Shown in pieces: positions 33,279 through 42,270 of a stretch of 64,000 bases of DNA. A program made the translations under genes and the position numbers. Below the pieces are notes generated by a model that had not been told where the DNA came from, made no database searches, and was given only the letters and a program-made list of their open reading frames with translations. The stretch is from contig NZ_SWKN01000010.1 in the NCBI RefSeq assembly GCF_005871185.1, positions 186,001-250,000 of the forward strand, read 5' to 3'. Origin of the DNA: Limnobacter alexandrii. GTDB taxonomy: Bacteria; Pseudomonadota; Gammaproteobacteria; Burkholderiales; Burkholderiaceae_B. Positions within the stretch are counted from its first letter, which is position 1; the number at the start of each line of letters is the position of its first letter.

Positions 33279-35723
33279 ATGAGGATGACAAACTGGGGTG
33301 GAGCCGTTGTATTGGCTTGGGCTTTGCTATTGGGTGGGTGCATGGGTGATTCCGGTTCGCCGCAAGCGGATAGCCCCACAGTGACCAATCCCAACGAAGA
33401 GGAACCTGACACGCCGGTGGATCCCGAGGAGCCCGACGATGGCGGCGACGGTGATGGCGGCGGTGGCGATGAACCGCCTTTGTTTCCCAAAGACCCAATT
33501 GTTCGAACCGAACCCGCTGGCACCGGTGCTGCACCTGCCGGTGCCGAGCGTTGCGATCCGCTGGATCCGGCCTACTGTTTGTTCCCGTTTCCGAACAATT
33601 ACTTCACAACGGCTGACACGCAAACCGACACCAAAATGCGGGTGAATTTGAATGTGTTGGCCATGCCCAAAAATGTTCTGGGCAAACCGATTGACCCCAC
33701 AGACTGGAACCGCAACGACGGCTTTTCTCCCGGCCAGCCCATTCTGACCCGCATACCCGGCATTGATTTGCAGAAAACCGGTGCTGTGCCCATCACCAAC
33801 ATTGAAGCCAGCTTGCAGCGCAATCAGCCCATTGTGCTGATTGATACGCTGACATTGAAGAAGCAGCTAATTTGGGCGGAACTGGATGCGAATATCACGC
33901 AAGGGCAATTGAATTTGCCCAATGCAGAGCCAGGCCCGGCGCTGGTCATTCGTGTGGCCAAAAACCTTGAACCAGGGCGCCGCTACATTGTGGCCCTGCG
34001 CAATTTGAAAAACAGTGCAGGCGACACCCTTGAACCCAGCCCGGTGTTTAAGGCCTATCGGGATGGCACGCCATTGGCCAACGCGGCACAAAATGCGCGC
34101 AAGCCGCTGATGGAAAATATATTCAGTGTGTTGAGCATGGCCGGGGTAGAGCGGGACAATCTTTACCTGGCCTGGGACTTCACCGTGGCATCGGGCCGTA
34201 ACCTCACAGAGCGCCTCATTCATGCGCGCGATGTATCCATCGAAGCGACTGCGCAACAATCGCCCAACTTCACCATTGATGCTGTCATTGAAAACCCGGA
34301 AAACGGATCGGCCAGTGAAATTACCGCAAGGCGAATTCGGGGGCACATTGATGTGCCGTGTTTTCTTACCAGCCCCAATTGTTTGTCGGGCGGCACTTAC
34401 AACTACCCACTGGTGCCCACAGGCAGCCCAGCCACCGCATTGCCCCAACGCAATCCACTGACGCCCAACGCCAGCGTACCTTTCATTTGCTCCATTGCGC
34501 GCAAGAATCTGGACACGGGTGAACCCGCGCGAGCCTCGTTGTACGGTCATGGTTTGTTGGGCTCGCGCGATGAAGGCAACACCTACGATTTGAATGTGCG
34601 AGTAATGGCCGAGCGCCATAATTTTCTGTTTTGCATGGTCGATTGGGCCGGGCTTGCCACAGGCAACTTACCCGATGATCAAAATGACAATCGCAAGTAC
34701 GACCCCTTGTGGGACGGTGTGGGTGGGGACATTGCCAGCACCGTGTTGATGCTGACCGATTTCAGCGGTTTCAATCGCTTGACTGACCGACTCCAACAGG
34801 GCTTTTTGAACTTCACGATGTTGGGTCGGGCCATGATTGCCGAGAATGGATTTTGTACCCACCCTGCATTTCAGAAAGAGGGCAAGTGCCTGATCGACCG
34901 CAGCGAATTGTTCTACGACGGCAATTCGCAAGGTGGTATCAACGGTGGGCCAGTCACTGCCATTTCACCGGATATTCAAGCCGCCACGCTCGGCGTGCCG
35001 GGCATGGCGTACTCCACCTTGTTGCAGCGGTCTGTTGACTTTGCGCCGTATGCACCTGCGTTTTACGAGTCTTATCCAGCTTCGCTGGATCAACAGTTCA
35101 TTCTTTCACTGATCCAGATGTTGTGGGACCGTGGAGAAAACAATGGCTACGCCTGGAGTTTGGCACCCGGCAAAGAATTGCCCGGAACCCGCCCCAATAA
35201 GCGCGTGTTACTGATCCCCGCTTTTGCAGACCACCAGGTGTACATGAACACCGCAGAAATCATGGCGAGAACCATTGAAGCCCCTTTGCAATGCCCGGCA
35301 GTGGTGGGTGGTCCTTCTGCCCAGCGCGGGCAAGCGGTGCTGAAGCAAGCACACCCCGCAGTGCGTGCCGAGCAGGAGCAATTTCCCAATGTGTCCTTCG
35401 GGCGCAGGCACCCGGACGATCATCCTTATTTTGGTTTGCCCTGCATCAAAAAATATCCACACAGTGGCAACGCACTCACCGTGTGGGACAGCGGCCCGAT
35501 GACCAATGCAGATGGCTCGGCCAACCCGAACGGCAGCGCACCGCCGCCTTTGGACAACCGGCCCATGACCACAGGTTACGGCGCCGACCCGCATGGCCAC
35601 CCACGCAATGAAGAAAAAAACATGGACATGAAATCTGCATTCTTGAAGAAGCAGGGTGCATTGATTGATGTGTGCAATGGCATGCCTTGCACGTCGCGTG
35701 GGTTCAACCCCGCATTGAAATAA
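33279..35723 (+). CDS. Large lipoprotein alpha/beta hydrolase, lipase/esterase-like
   Basis: 814 residues. The lipobox LGGC gives lipidated Cys21, then an acidic Pro/Gly-rich linker (about 24-70) that would lift the enzyme off the membrane. The core has the oxyanion-loop motif YGHGLLGS (about 422-429), a nucleophile elbow GNSQGG with Ser550, and many paired cysteines (92/100, 361/368, 526/537 and C-terminal pairs). The layout resembles bacterial surface lipases of the VolA/Pla-1 kind, but I cannot confirm family membership. It lies 13 bases before the ceramidase-like lipoprotein, so the two are probably co-expressed and co-located at the outer membrane. Confidence 0.75.
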   Translation: MRMTNWGGAVVLAWALLLGGCMGDSGSPQADSPTVTNPNEEEPDTPVDPEEPDDGGDGDGGGGDEPPLFPKDPIVRTEPAGTGAAPAGAERCDPLDPAYCLFPFPNNYFTTADTQTDTKMRVNLNVLAMPKNVLGKPIDPTDWNRNDGFSPGQPILTRIPGIDLQKTGAVPITNIEASLQRNQPIVLIDTLTLKKQLIWAELDANITQGQLNLPNAEPGPALVIRVAKNLEPGRRYIVALRNLKNSAGDTLEPSPVFKAYRDGTPLANAAQNARKPLMENIFSVLSMAGVERDNLYLAWDFTVASGRNLTERLIHARDVSIEATAQQSPNFTIDAVIENPENGSASEITARRIRGHIDVPCFLTSPNCLSGGTYNYPLVPTGSPATALPQRNPLTPNASVPFICSIARKNLDTGEPARASLYGHGLLGSRDEGNTYDLNVRVMAERHNFLFCMVDWAGLATGNLPDDQNDNRKYDPLWDGVGGDIASTVLMLTDFSGFNRLTDRLQQGFLNFTMLGRAMIAENGFCTHPAFQKEGKCLIDRSELFYDGNSQGGINGGPVTAISPDIQAATLGVPGMAYSTLLQRSVDFAPYAPAFYESYPASLDQQFILSLIQMLWDRGENNGYAWSLAPGKELPGTRPNKRVLLIPAFADHQVYMNTAEIMARTIEAPLQCPAVVGGPSAQRGQAVLKQAHPAVRAEQEQFPNVSFGRRHPDDHPYFGLPCIKKYPHSGNALTVWDSGPMTNADGSANPNGSAPPPLDNRPMTTGYGADPHGHPRNEEKNMDMKSAFLKKQGALIDVCNGMPCTSRGFNPALK

Positions 35724-35736
35724 GGGATTCGCTGCA

Positions 35737-37329
35737 ATGAAAAATAGTCAATGGCATGTGGTGTGGCTTTGCTTGTTGTTGTCGGCCTGTTTGGGTTCGA
35801 ACAACGACCCCGTGACTGCATCGCGAACCGACACCAATGAAAATGACCCGCCTGTGATTGTGGACCCACCCCCCGGCAATGGCGGTGGCAACGGTGGCGG
35901 TAATCCAAATTTGCTCGACACTAGCCAGTTTCGTGCTGCATCGGCCAAGCGCAACATTGACCCAACACCCGCACAAATTCAGGGTGTGCTTACCAGTAGC
36001 ACGCCCGTGGTGGGCAAGCTGCAGCAATTCAATTTGGGTGGTTATGGTGGTTTCGAATTCAATGGCCCTGAAGACTTTGTGAATTTTGACATTGGCGGCC
36101 CACCAGCCAACGGCATTGGCGATGGCACCTTTGTGCGTGTGTTTGTGCTGGAAGGACAAGCCGAACCCGTCAACCGCATGGTGTTTGTCACCATTGATGC
36201 AATTGGTGCAGGCAATGTGATTCAAAACAAACTGAAAGCTGCAGTTGCGCAAGCTGCAAACGTGCCGCCCAACAATGTGCTGTTTGCCCAAACCCATTCG
36301 CATTCGGGTGCCGATTTGCAAGGCCTGTGGGGCGGCGTGCCAGCAAGCTGGCTGAATTGCGAACAGGCCGATCCGGCCCAAGCCTGCGACCCGGCCTTGA
36401 AAGGTGGTCTGTATCAATTGGCTGCCGAGGCAGCTGCCGAAGCGGTGGCGAATCTGAAACCAGCCTATGTTGATTTTGCGCAAACCACTTTGGAAGGCGA
36501 GGCACGCTTGAACAACTTCAGACGCTGCGATCCCGATGATTCCCGCATGCCTGACCCTACGCTGACCCTGCTCCAAGCCCGCACTGCGCGAGGAGAGGTG
36601 TTGGGTGCAGTGTTGAATTACGCAGCACACCCCACTGTGTTGAATTCCAGCAACCGCCTGGTACACACCGACTGGGTGGGTGGCGCCTTGCGAACACTGG
36701 AACGCAATTTCAACTCCACTGTGTTGTTCTACAACGGTGCGATTGCAGATGCATCGCCCCGAGCCCCTGCAGCTGAAGATCCTTATGAAAAAGCCAACGC
36801 CATGGGCGTGGCTGTGGCACAAGCGGCAATGAATGCACTGGCGGTACGCACAAAATTGGAGGGCGGTGTGTTGGTAAATCATGCAACCGCATTCTTGCCA
36901 GTGACCAACCCCTTATTCGTGGGGGCTGGTGGCTTGCGCAGCTTCAATGGTTATTACAACTTCACACCCCTGGGCGAAGAATTGGCAGCCAACATTCCTG
37001 GCTATGACAACTTGCCGCAAGTGGCGCTGTACGCTGAAACACCAGTCAGCAGAATTCAACTGGGGCAGGGCGAGGGCAAAATGCTGGAATTGGTGACCAT
37101 ACCCGGCGAGGGATCGAAAGGCATGGCCGACTCCATTCGCGCGCGCAGCAGCAACCCGATGATGTTGATGGGCCTGACCCACAATTCACTGGGCTACATT
37201 CTGACCGAGAATGAATTTGGAAATGGCCTCTTCGAGTGCCAGTCTTTCTATGAGGAAACTGTGTCGCTGGGGCCTTTCACAACCCCAGCGTTGAACCTGC
37301 AGGCTTACGATCCACTGTTTGCGCAGTAA
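35737..37329 (+). CDS. Neutral-ceramidase-like lipoprotein hydrolase
   Basis: 530 residues. Lipobox LSAC with Cys18, then a Pro/Gly-rich linker. The core matches the neutral/alkaline non-lysosomal ceramidase N-terminal domain: metal ligand motif THSHSGAD (His187, His189), NYAAHPTVL (His298) and ADASPRAP with the candidate catalytic Ser340 (family GDxSPN). At 530 residues it is shorter than full neutral ceramidases (over 600), so the C-terminal Ig-like domain is probably missing. It would cleave amide-linked lipids at the cell surface; the true substrate is inferred. It follows the hydrolase gene in one operon. Confidence 0.78.
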   Translation: MKNSQWHVVWLCLLLSACLGSNNDPVTASRTDTNENDPPVIVDPPPGNGGGNGGGNPNLLDTSQFRAASAKRNIDPTPAQIQGVLTSSTPVVGKLQQFNLGGYGGFEFNGPEDFVNFDIGGPPANGIGDGTFVRVFVLEGQAEPVNRMVFVTIDAIGAGNVIQNKLKAAVAQAANVPPNNVLFAQTHSHSGADLQGLWGGVPASWLNCEQADPAQACDPALKGGLYQLAAEAAAEAVANLKPAYVDFAQTTLEGEARLNNFRRCDPDDSRMPDPTLTLLQARTARGEVLGAVLNYAAHPTVLNSSNRLVHTDWVGGALRTLERNFNSTVLFYNGAIADASPRAPAAEDPYEKANAMGVAVAQAAMNALAVRTKLEGGVLVNHATAFLPVTNPLFVGAGGLRSFNGYYNFTPLGEELAANIPGYDNLPQVALYAETPVSRIQLGQGEGKMLELVTIPGEGSKGMADSIRARSSNPMMLMGLTHNSLGYILTENEFGNGLFECQSFYEETVSLGPFTTPALNLQAYDPLFAQ

Positions 37330-37341
37330 GCCCGAGGATTA

Positions 37342-37626
37342 TTAAAACTTGGACTTGGCCTTGTCAAAGGCCTCTTTGATGTTGTCCCAAGCGCTGTTTG
37401 CGCCGTCCTTCAAGCTTTCGAAGGCTTCAGCACTGGCACCTTTCAGTTCTTCAAGTTTTGAACGACCCTGCGCCAGTTTGGCTTCCAGTGCGTCGATTGA
37501 TTCATTCAACTCTTTCTTGGCATCGGCCGACTTGCCGTCGGCTTTGGCCTTGAGTTTGTCCAGGTCTGCTTTCCATTCGTCCAACTGGGCGTTCAGTTTT
37601 GCCTTGTAATGTTCGAGGTCTGCCAT
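37342..37626 (-). CDS. Small soluble coiled-coil protein
   Basis: 94 residues from ATG 37626, fixed by the strong AAGGAG ribosome site. The sequence is highly charged, Lys/Ala/Glu-rich and nearly all heptad (LEHYKAKLNAQLDEWKADLD; AKKELNESIDALEAKLAQG), ending in an amphipathic helix DNIKEAFDKAKSKF. No signal peptide. Proteins of this form are annotated as coiled-coil or stress-related; no activity can be assigned. It is monocistronic and convergent with the ceramidase-like gene. Confidence 0.75.
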   Translation of the reverse strand: MADLEHYKAKLNAQLDEWKADLDKLKAKADGKSADAKKELNESIDALEAKLAQGRSKLEELKGASAEAFESLKDGANSAWDNIKEAFDKAKSKF

Positions 37627-37809
37627 GGTGTGTACTCCTTCATGTTTAAAACTGGAAGTGTCAGGGTAACAACACTTTGTGACTGAAAGTACCTTCATTC
37701 CAAGAGTGCTTACTCTAATCCTGAATGGCTGTCGTTGAAATTGCTTATGATGTTGCTATCTGTTGAGAATGATCCCTCAACCGCAATGCAGTAAAGGGCG
37801 GTATCTTCC

Positions 37810-38712
37810 ATGTCTTTGTTTGAAACCACCGAAGTTCTGGTTTTCTTCAACGTGCTGTTGCAGCAGTTGGGTGCGCCTGTGCCTGCCGTGCCCACCATGA
37901 TTCTATCGGCCAGCTTGTCGGGGCAGTGGTCGGGTATTTTCTTGCTGGCCGTTGTTGCAACGTCGGCCTCCTTGATCGCCGATTGGGCCTGGTACATTGC
38001 CGGGCGTTATTACGGTTACCGGGTGTTGTCTTTGCTGTGTAAGCTGTCCATCAATCCTGAATCGTGTGTCAGTCAAACCGAGTCCCGCTTTCGCGTGTGG
38101 GGGCCGTGGTCACTGGTGGTCGCCAAGTTCATTCCCGGGTTCTCCACCGTGGCGCCTCCCATCGCTGGCGCGGTGAAAATGTCCATTCTCAAGTTCACGA
38201 TTGCATCGGCTGCGGGCGCGTTCTTGTGGGCGATGGCGGCCTTGTTGGCGGGCTGGTTGTTTCAGGACCAGGTCAACGCGATATTTGCAGCACTCCAGGA
38301 CAATCTGTTCATTGTGGGTGTGGTAGTGGCACTGATTTGCAGTTTCTGGTTGATGTGGAAACTGGCTCGCCGCGATGCATTTCAATCTCGCCTGAAAATG
38401 CCCAAGGTGCCCGCCACCGAGGTGCTGACTTTGGTCAAAGCCGGGCAATCCAACCTCAGGCTGATCGATCTTCGCCCCGCCATTGTTCAGGAAGCCGAGC
38501 CGTTGGCTGGCTGGTTGCCCGCCAATGCTGAAAGCGCATTGGCTGCGGCCCGTGCCTGGCCCAAAACGGATTTGATCGTGACCATGTGTGCCTGCCCCGA
38601 TGATGTCAGTGCCGCCCACGTGGCAGGCCTGCTGCGCAAGCAAGGCTACCGGCAGGCCAAGGCCATGGCGGGTGGTTATGAGGCCTGGTTGGCCGGCAAA
38701 CAATCGAATTAA
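37810..38712 (+). CDS. DedA/VTT membrane protein fused to a rhodanese domain
   Basis: 300 residues. The DedA part (about 10-185) contains the VTT signature region FRVWGPWSLVVAKFIPGFSTVAPPIAG in outline, with its Arg/Lys and FIPG...P elements. From about 200 a rhodanese domain follows (LIDLRPAIVQEAEPLAGWLP), with the active-site loop VTMCACPDD, Cys260 as candidate catalytic residue. DedA proteins act in membrane phospholipid flipping and envelope homeostasis; the cytoplasmic rhodanese suggests a link to sulfur or redox state, which is inference. The gene appears monocistronic. Confidence 0.88.
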   Translation: MSLFETTEVLVFFNVLLQQLGAPVPAVPTMILSASLSGQWSGIFLLAVVATSASLIADWAWYIAGRYYGYRVLSLLCKLSINPESCVSQTESRFRVWGPWSLVVAKFIPGFSTVAPPIAGAVKMSILKFTIASAAGAFLWAMAALLAGWLFQDQVNAIFAALQDNLFIVGVVVALICSFWLMWKLARRDAFQSRLKMPKVPATEVLTLVKAGQSNLRLIDLRPAIVQEAEPLAGWLPANAESALAAARAWPKTDLIVTMCACPDDVSAAHVAGLLRKQGYRQAKAMAGGYEAWLAGKQSN

Positions 38713-38847
38713 GCCTTATGCGCCAACTGGCGCTATCTTCGCAGCCGAATTCATTTCAAATTCCTGTAACCTTTGCGGATTGTTTAGCGTAATAAGCCTT
38801 GTAACTTTCGATTTATTCCAATATTCACCTCACCACGGAACCTGACC

Positions 38848-39714
38848 ATGCGTTTGTTGACCAAAGCCCTACTGGGCGCCTTCAGCTTTGCCCTTGTTTC
38901 CACACCGGTGATTGCCCAAGAGGTGATCCAGTTTGGTGTGGGTTTGTACCAGCCCGACAAAGACAAGAACGACGCCACTTACACCCCCTTGGCTCAATAC
39001 CTTGAAAAGAAGCTGGGCAAGCCGGTGAAATTGCGCACTGTGAGCAGTTGGGAGGGTTTGGCGAAATCATTGGCCAATGGTGAAACCGACATCGCGCTCA
39101 TGGGCCCATGGGGTTATGTGTTGGCCAACAACGAGGCCAAAGCCCAAGCAGTGGCCACCATTGAATATGAAGGCAAGCCCGAATACTTTGGCATCATGAT
39201 CACCAACCCAAAAAGCGGCATTAAAAGCATGGCCGATTTGAAAGGCAAAACTTTTGCGTTTGGCGACAAAGGTTCCACATCGGGTTATCTCATTCCCTTC
39301 CATTACTTCCAGAAGCAGGGTATCAATCCTGACACCTACTTTTCAAAAGTGATCAACACCAGCCATCAAGCCATTCAAACCCAGGTAACCCAGGGTGCGA
39401 TTGATGCAGGCGCTGATTACAACCGCAACCGCGATGCCATGATCGCCGATGGTTTGATCAAGGCTGAAGATTCAAAAATTATCTGGACCTCCGACCCCTT
39501 GCCCAACGACGCATTTGCTGTCAGCAGCAAATTGTTCGAAGACAAGGCCTTTGTCGCCAAGTTGCAAGAGGCCCTTGTGGGTATTGGCGCCGAGCTGAAA
39601 AATCAGCCCAATTTGCTGCCTCCGCGCTACACCGGTTTCGCGAAAAAAGACAACAGCTACTACAAGCCAATTCGTGATGCAGGCTTGGCCACTGGCCGCC
39701 TACAGCCCAAATAA
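38848..39714 (+). CDS. phnD: Phosphonate/phosphite-type ABC transporter substrate-binding protein
   Basis: 288 residues with a signal peptide (cleavage after PVIA, about 22). The PhnD-type fold is indicated by FGVGLYQPDKDK, ADIALMGPWGYVLA and FAFGDKGSTSGYLIP, the ligand loop where Ser/Thr residues hold the phosphonate. It is followed 18 bases later by the permease, then the ATPase. Order D-E-C differs from the common C-D-E. No C-P lyase genes are present, so the imported compound may be phosphonate, phosphite or a phosphate ester. Confidence 0.9.
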   Translation: MRLLTKALLGAFSFALVSTPVIAQEVIQFGVGLYQPDKDKNDATYTPLAQYLEKKLGKPVKLRTVSSWEGLAKSLANGETDIALMGPWGYVLANNEAKAQAVATIEYEGKPEYFGIMITNPKSGIKSMADLKGKTFAFGDKGSTSGYLIPFHYFQKQGINPDTYFSKVINTSHQAIQTQVTQGAIDAGADYNRNRDAMIADGLIKAEDSKIIWTSDPLPNDAFAVSSKLFEDKAFVAKLQEALVGIGAELKNQPNLLPPRYTGFAKKDNSYYKPIRDAGLATGRLQPK

Positions 39715-39732
39715 GAGAAGCGTTTCAACACC

Positions 39733-40614
39733 ATGAATTGGATGCAGTTCAAGCTTCACTTGCGAGGCCGGCTCGGTTTTTTCGGGCTGGTCTTTTTGTA
39801 TGCGCTCATCGTTTTTGCCTGCGTGTACAGCCTGGCCACGGCAGGTGATTTGACCATGGGCCGAAACCCGGTGGCCAATTTCATTAAAACTGCCACCGAG
39901 TTTGCACGCCCCAGTTTTGTTGATGTGTGGTTCGGCGACCCGGCCTACGAATACAAAAGCGACGATGGCACTGTGCTGCGCACCGAGAACCGCCAGGAAG
40001 TGGAAAAGCAATGGTTGACTCAACTGGGTTTTGCCACCTGGACCACTTTTAAAATTGCAACTTTGGGTTCACTGCTTGGTGCCATTCTGGCTTTGCCCTT
40101 TGGCGTGCTCAGCGCAAAAAACATCAAGGCCCCCCGTTTGCTCACTGCTTTGTCGCGGCTGGTGCTGGACACGTCCCGATCCATTCACACTTTGGTATTC
40201 GGTTTGGTGTTGGTGGGCATTGTCGGCCTTGGCCCCACCGCGGGTATTTTGGCAATTGCCTTTCACAGCCTGGGTACTTACGGCAAATTGTTTGCCGAAT
40301 CCATTGAAACACTGGATATGGCTTCCATTGAAGCGGTGAAGGGTGTGGGCGCAAGTCCCTCACAAACCTTTTTCTGGTCGGTGTGGCCCAGTGTGTTGCC
40401 GCAGTGGGTGAGCAGCCATTTGTACCTGTGGGAATACAATATTCGCGATTCCACCATTCTCGGCATCATCGGTGCGGGTGGTTTGGGGCTGTTAATTTCT
40501 GAAGCGGTGTCCTTGTTTCAATGGGGCCGCTTGTCCAGCATTCTGATTGTGGTGGTGCTCATGGTCACTGCATTTGATGCCATCAGCCGAAGAATTCGGA
40601 CGGCCTTGCTATGA
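39733..40614 (+). CDS. phnE: Phosphonate-type ABC transporter permease
   Basis: 293 residues. A first helix (LGFFGLVFLYALIVFACVYSL) is followed by a periplasmic segment and the permease core with FATWTTFKIATLGSLLGAILA and the ATPase-docking EAA loop (ESIETLDMASIEAVKGVGASPSQTFF). The stop overlaps the ATPase start by four bases. Length and order fit PhnE. The periplasmic insertion after helix 1 (about 55-95, with YEYKSDDGTVLRTENRQEV) is typical of PhnE-like permeases. Confidence 0.9.
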   Translation: MNWMQFKLHLRGRLGFFGLVFLYALIVFACVYSLATAGDLTMGRNPVANFIKTATEFARPSFVDVWFGDPAYEYKSDDGTVLRTENRQEVEKQWLTQLGFATWTTFKIATLGSLLGAILALPFGVLSAKNIKAPRLLTALSRLVLDTSRSIHTLVFGLVLVGIVGLGPTAGILAIAFHSLGTYGKLFAESIETLDMASIEAVKGVGASPSQTFFWSVWPSVLPQWVSSHLYLWEYNIRDSTILGIIGAGGLGLLISEAVSLFQWGRLSSILIVVVLMVTAFDAISRRIRTALL

Positions 40615-41348
40615 GCAGCAACATCATTGAAATTCAAAACCTGGAAATGGTGATTGCCGGGCGGCGTATTCTGAAAGTGGATTCACTTCAAATTGCGCGC
40701 GGCGAAAAGGTGGCTATTCTCGGGCGCAATGGCGCGGGTAAATCGACCTTGTTGCGTTGCCTGAATGGGTTCGTCAAGCCCACAGCTGGGCGCATTGTGG
40801 TGAACCAGCGCACGGTGTTTCCCCTGCGGCGTGAACGTGATTTGCGCCCGGTGCGTGCCGAAGTGGGGCAGGTGCTTCAAGGTTTGCATTTGGTTGCGCG
40901 TTTGAGTGCCATGGAAAATGTGCTGGTAGGTGGCTTGGCAAAAATGCCGTGGCTTCGCAGTTGGGCACGTATTTTCAACACCGAGGAAACACAGCGCGCG
41001 CAAGCGGCATTGAAGGCTGTGGGTATGGCACATTTGGCTGACAAGCGGGCCGACAAACTTTCCGGTGGCGAGCGCCAAAAGGTGGCCATTGCCCGCATGC
41101 TGATGCAGCAGCCACAATTGGTATTGGCCGATGAACCCACAGCGGCACTGGACCCCACAGCCGCCGATGAAGTGTGCGAACTATTGGTGAAAGCGAGTGA
41201 GAATGCCACTTTGATTACTGTGGTACACAATGTGAGCTTGGTGCCTTTGCTTAGCCAGCGGGTAATCGGTTTGAAAGCTGGCGAAGTGGTTCTCGATTGC
41301 GCCAGCCATGAATTGACACAAGAACAATTGACCAGTTTGTACGAGTAA
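40611..41348 (+). CDS. phnC: Phosphonate-type ABC transporter ATP-binding protein
   Basis: 245 residues with Walker A GRNGAGKST, the signature LSGGERQKVAIAR, Walker B LVLADEPTAALDP and the switch histidine in TVVHN. The ATGA overlap with phnE indicates coupling. It energises import by the PhnD/PhnE partners. Three bases separate it from the metallophosphoesterase-like gene, so all four genes form one operon. Confidence 0.92.
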   Translation: MSSNIIEIQNLEMVIAGRRILKVDSLQIARGEKVAILGRNGAGKSTLLRCLNGFVKPTAGRIVVNQRTVFPLRRERDLRPVRAEVGQVLQGLHLVARLSAMENVLVGGLAKMPWLRSWARIFNTEETQRAQAALKAVGMAHLADKRADKLSGGERQKVAIARMLMQQPQLVLADEPTAALDPTAADEVCELLVKASENATLITVVHNVSLVPLLSQRVIGLKAGEVVLDCASHELTQEQLTSLYE

Positions 41349-41351
41349 ACG

Positions 41352-42263
41352 ATGAACGACAGTGCCGGGCGCAGTTGCCCCATTCGATACCAATACGGTG
41401 CCGCAAAAATTGCGCAAGCCTCCCCGGTGCCTTGTGATGTGCTGTATGTGGTGGGTGGTTTGTACGGCAATTCATTTGCGCTTGATGCAATTGAAGCAAT
41501 GGCTGCCCAAGAGCACGGTCAGGTTCGCATTTGTTTCAACGGCGACTTCAACTGGTTCAACAAATCGCCTGAAGACTTTGTTCACATCAACCAACGCGTG
41601 TTGAACCACGATTGCATTTTGGGCAATGTTGAGGCCGAGCTTGGCGAACCGCTGGATGTGGCTGATTGCGGTTGTGCTTACCCCGAGAATGTGGATCAAG
41701 GTGTTGTGGACCGATCCAATTTTATTCACACCGAATTAAAACGAATCGCACAACAACAGCCTGAACTACTGAGCTCGCTGTTGCAAAAACCTTTCTTTGC
41801 CCGCTATGCCGTGAGCGGTTTGAAGGTGGCTGTGGTGCATGGTGATGGTGATTCCTTGGCGGGTTGGCGTTTTGACCCGGTGCATTTGAAACGCGCAGAA
41901 GAGTCGGGCTGGCGTGCAGCCTTGTTTGAAAAAGCACAGGTGAATGTATTCGCCAGCAGCCACACTTGCAGCGCCGCTTTTCATCATGAGCCATTGCCAG
42001 GCGGCCAAACAGGTTTGATCAGCAACAACGGTGCAGCAGGCATGCCCAGTGCAGGCCTGGATGGCCTGTTGACCCGCATTTGCGCCACACCTTTTTCAAA
42101 CAAGGCGTTTGTAGATCAATCAACCCAGATACACGGTGTTTGGGTAGAGCAAGTGCGGGTTCAATTTGATCAAGCCGCTTGGCAGCAGCACTTTCTAAGC
42201 CAATGGCCAGAAGGCACTGCTGCGCACACTTCCTATTTCAAACGAATCAGCGAGGGTGTTTAG
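41352..42263 (+). CDS. Metallophosphoesterase-like protein with eroded metal ligands, phn operon
   Basis: 303 residues, no signal peptide. The order of calcineurin-like motifs is recognisable but altered: the D-x-H-G-N of motif 1 is GGLYGN (Gly36, Tyr38); motif 2 GD is kept (NGDFNWF, Asp65); GNHE is GNVEAE (Asn92); VVHGDGDS keeps His163; the final GHTH is SSHTC (His204). Several cysteines are present. It may have a changed metal centre, or bind rather than cleave its ligand. Three bases after phnC, it is the last gene of the operon and probably handles the imported phosphorus compound. Confidence 0.72.
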   Translation: MNDSAGRSCPIRYQYGAAKIAQASPVPCDVLYVVGGLYGNSFALDAIEAMAAQEHGQVRICFNGDFNWFNKSPEDFVHINQRVLNHDCILGNVEAELGEPLDVADCGCAYPENVDQGVVDRSNFIHTELKRIAQQQPELLSSLLQKPFFARYAVSGLKVAVVHGDGDSLAGWRFDPVHLKRAEESGWRAALFEKAQVNVFASSHTCSAAFHHEPLPGGQTGLISNNGAAGMPSAGLDGLLTRICATPFSNKAFVDQSTQIHGVWVEQVRVQFDQAAWQQHFLSQWPEGTAAHTSYFKRISEGV

Positions 42264-42270
42264 TCCGACA

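Noticed and set aside
37703-37716. AGAGTGCTTACTCT hairpin before the DedA gene
   Set aside because: Arms of five bases are too short to stand out from chance in this length.
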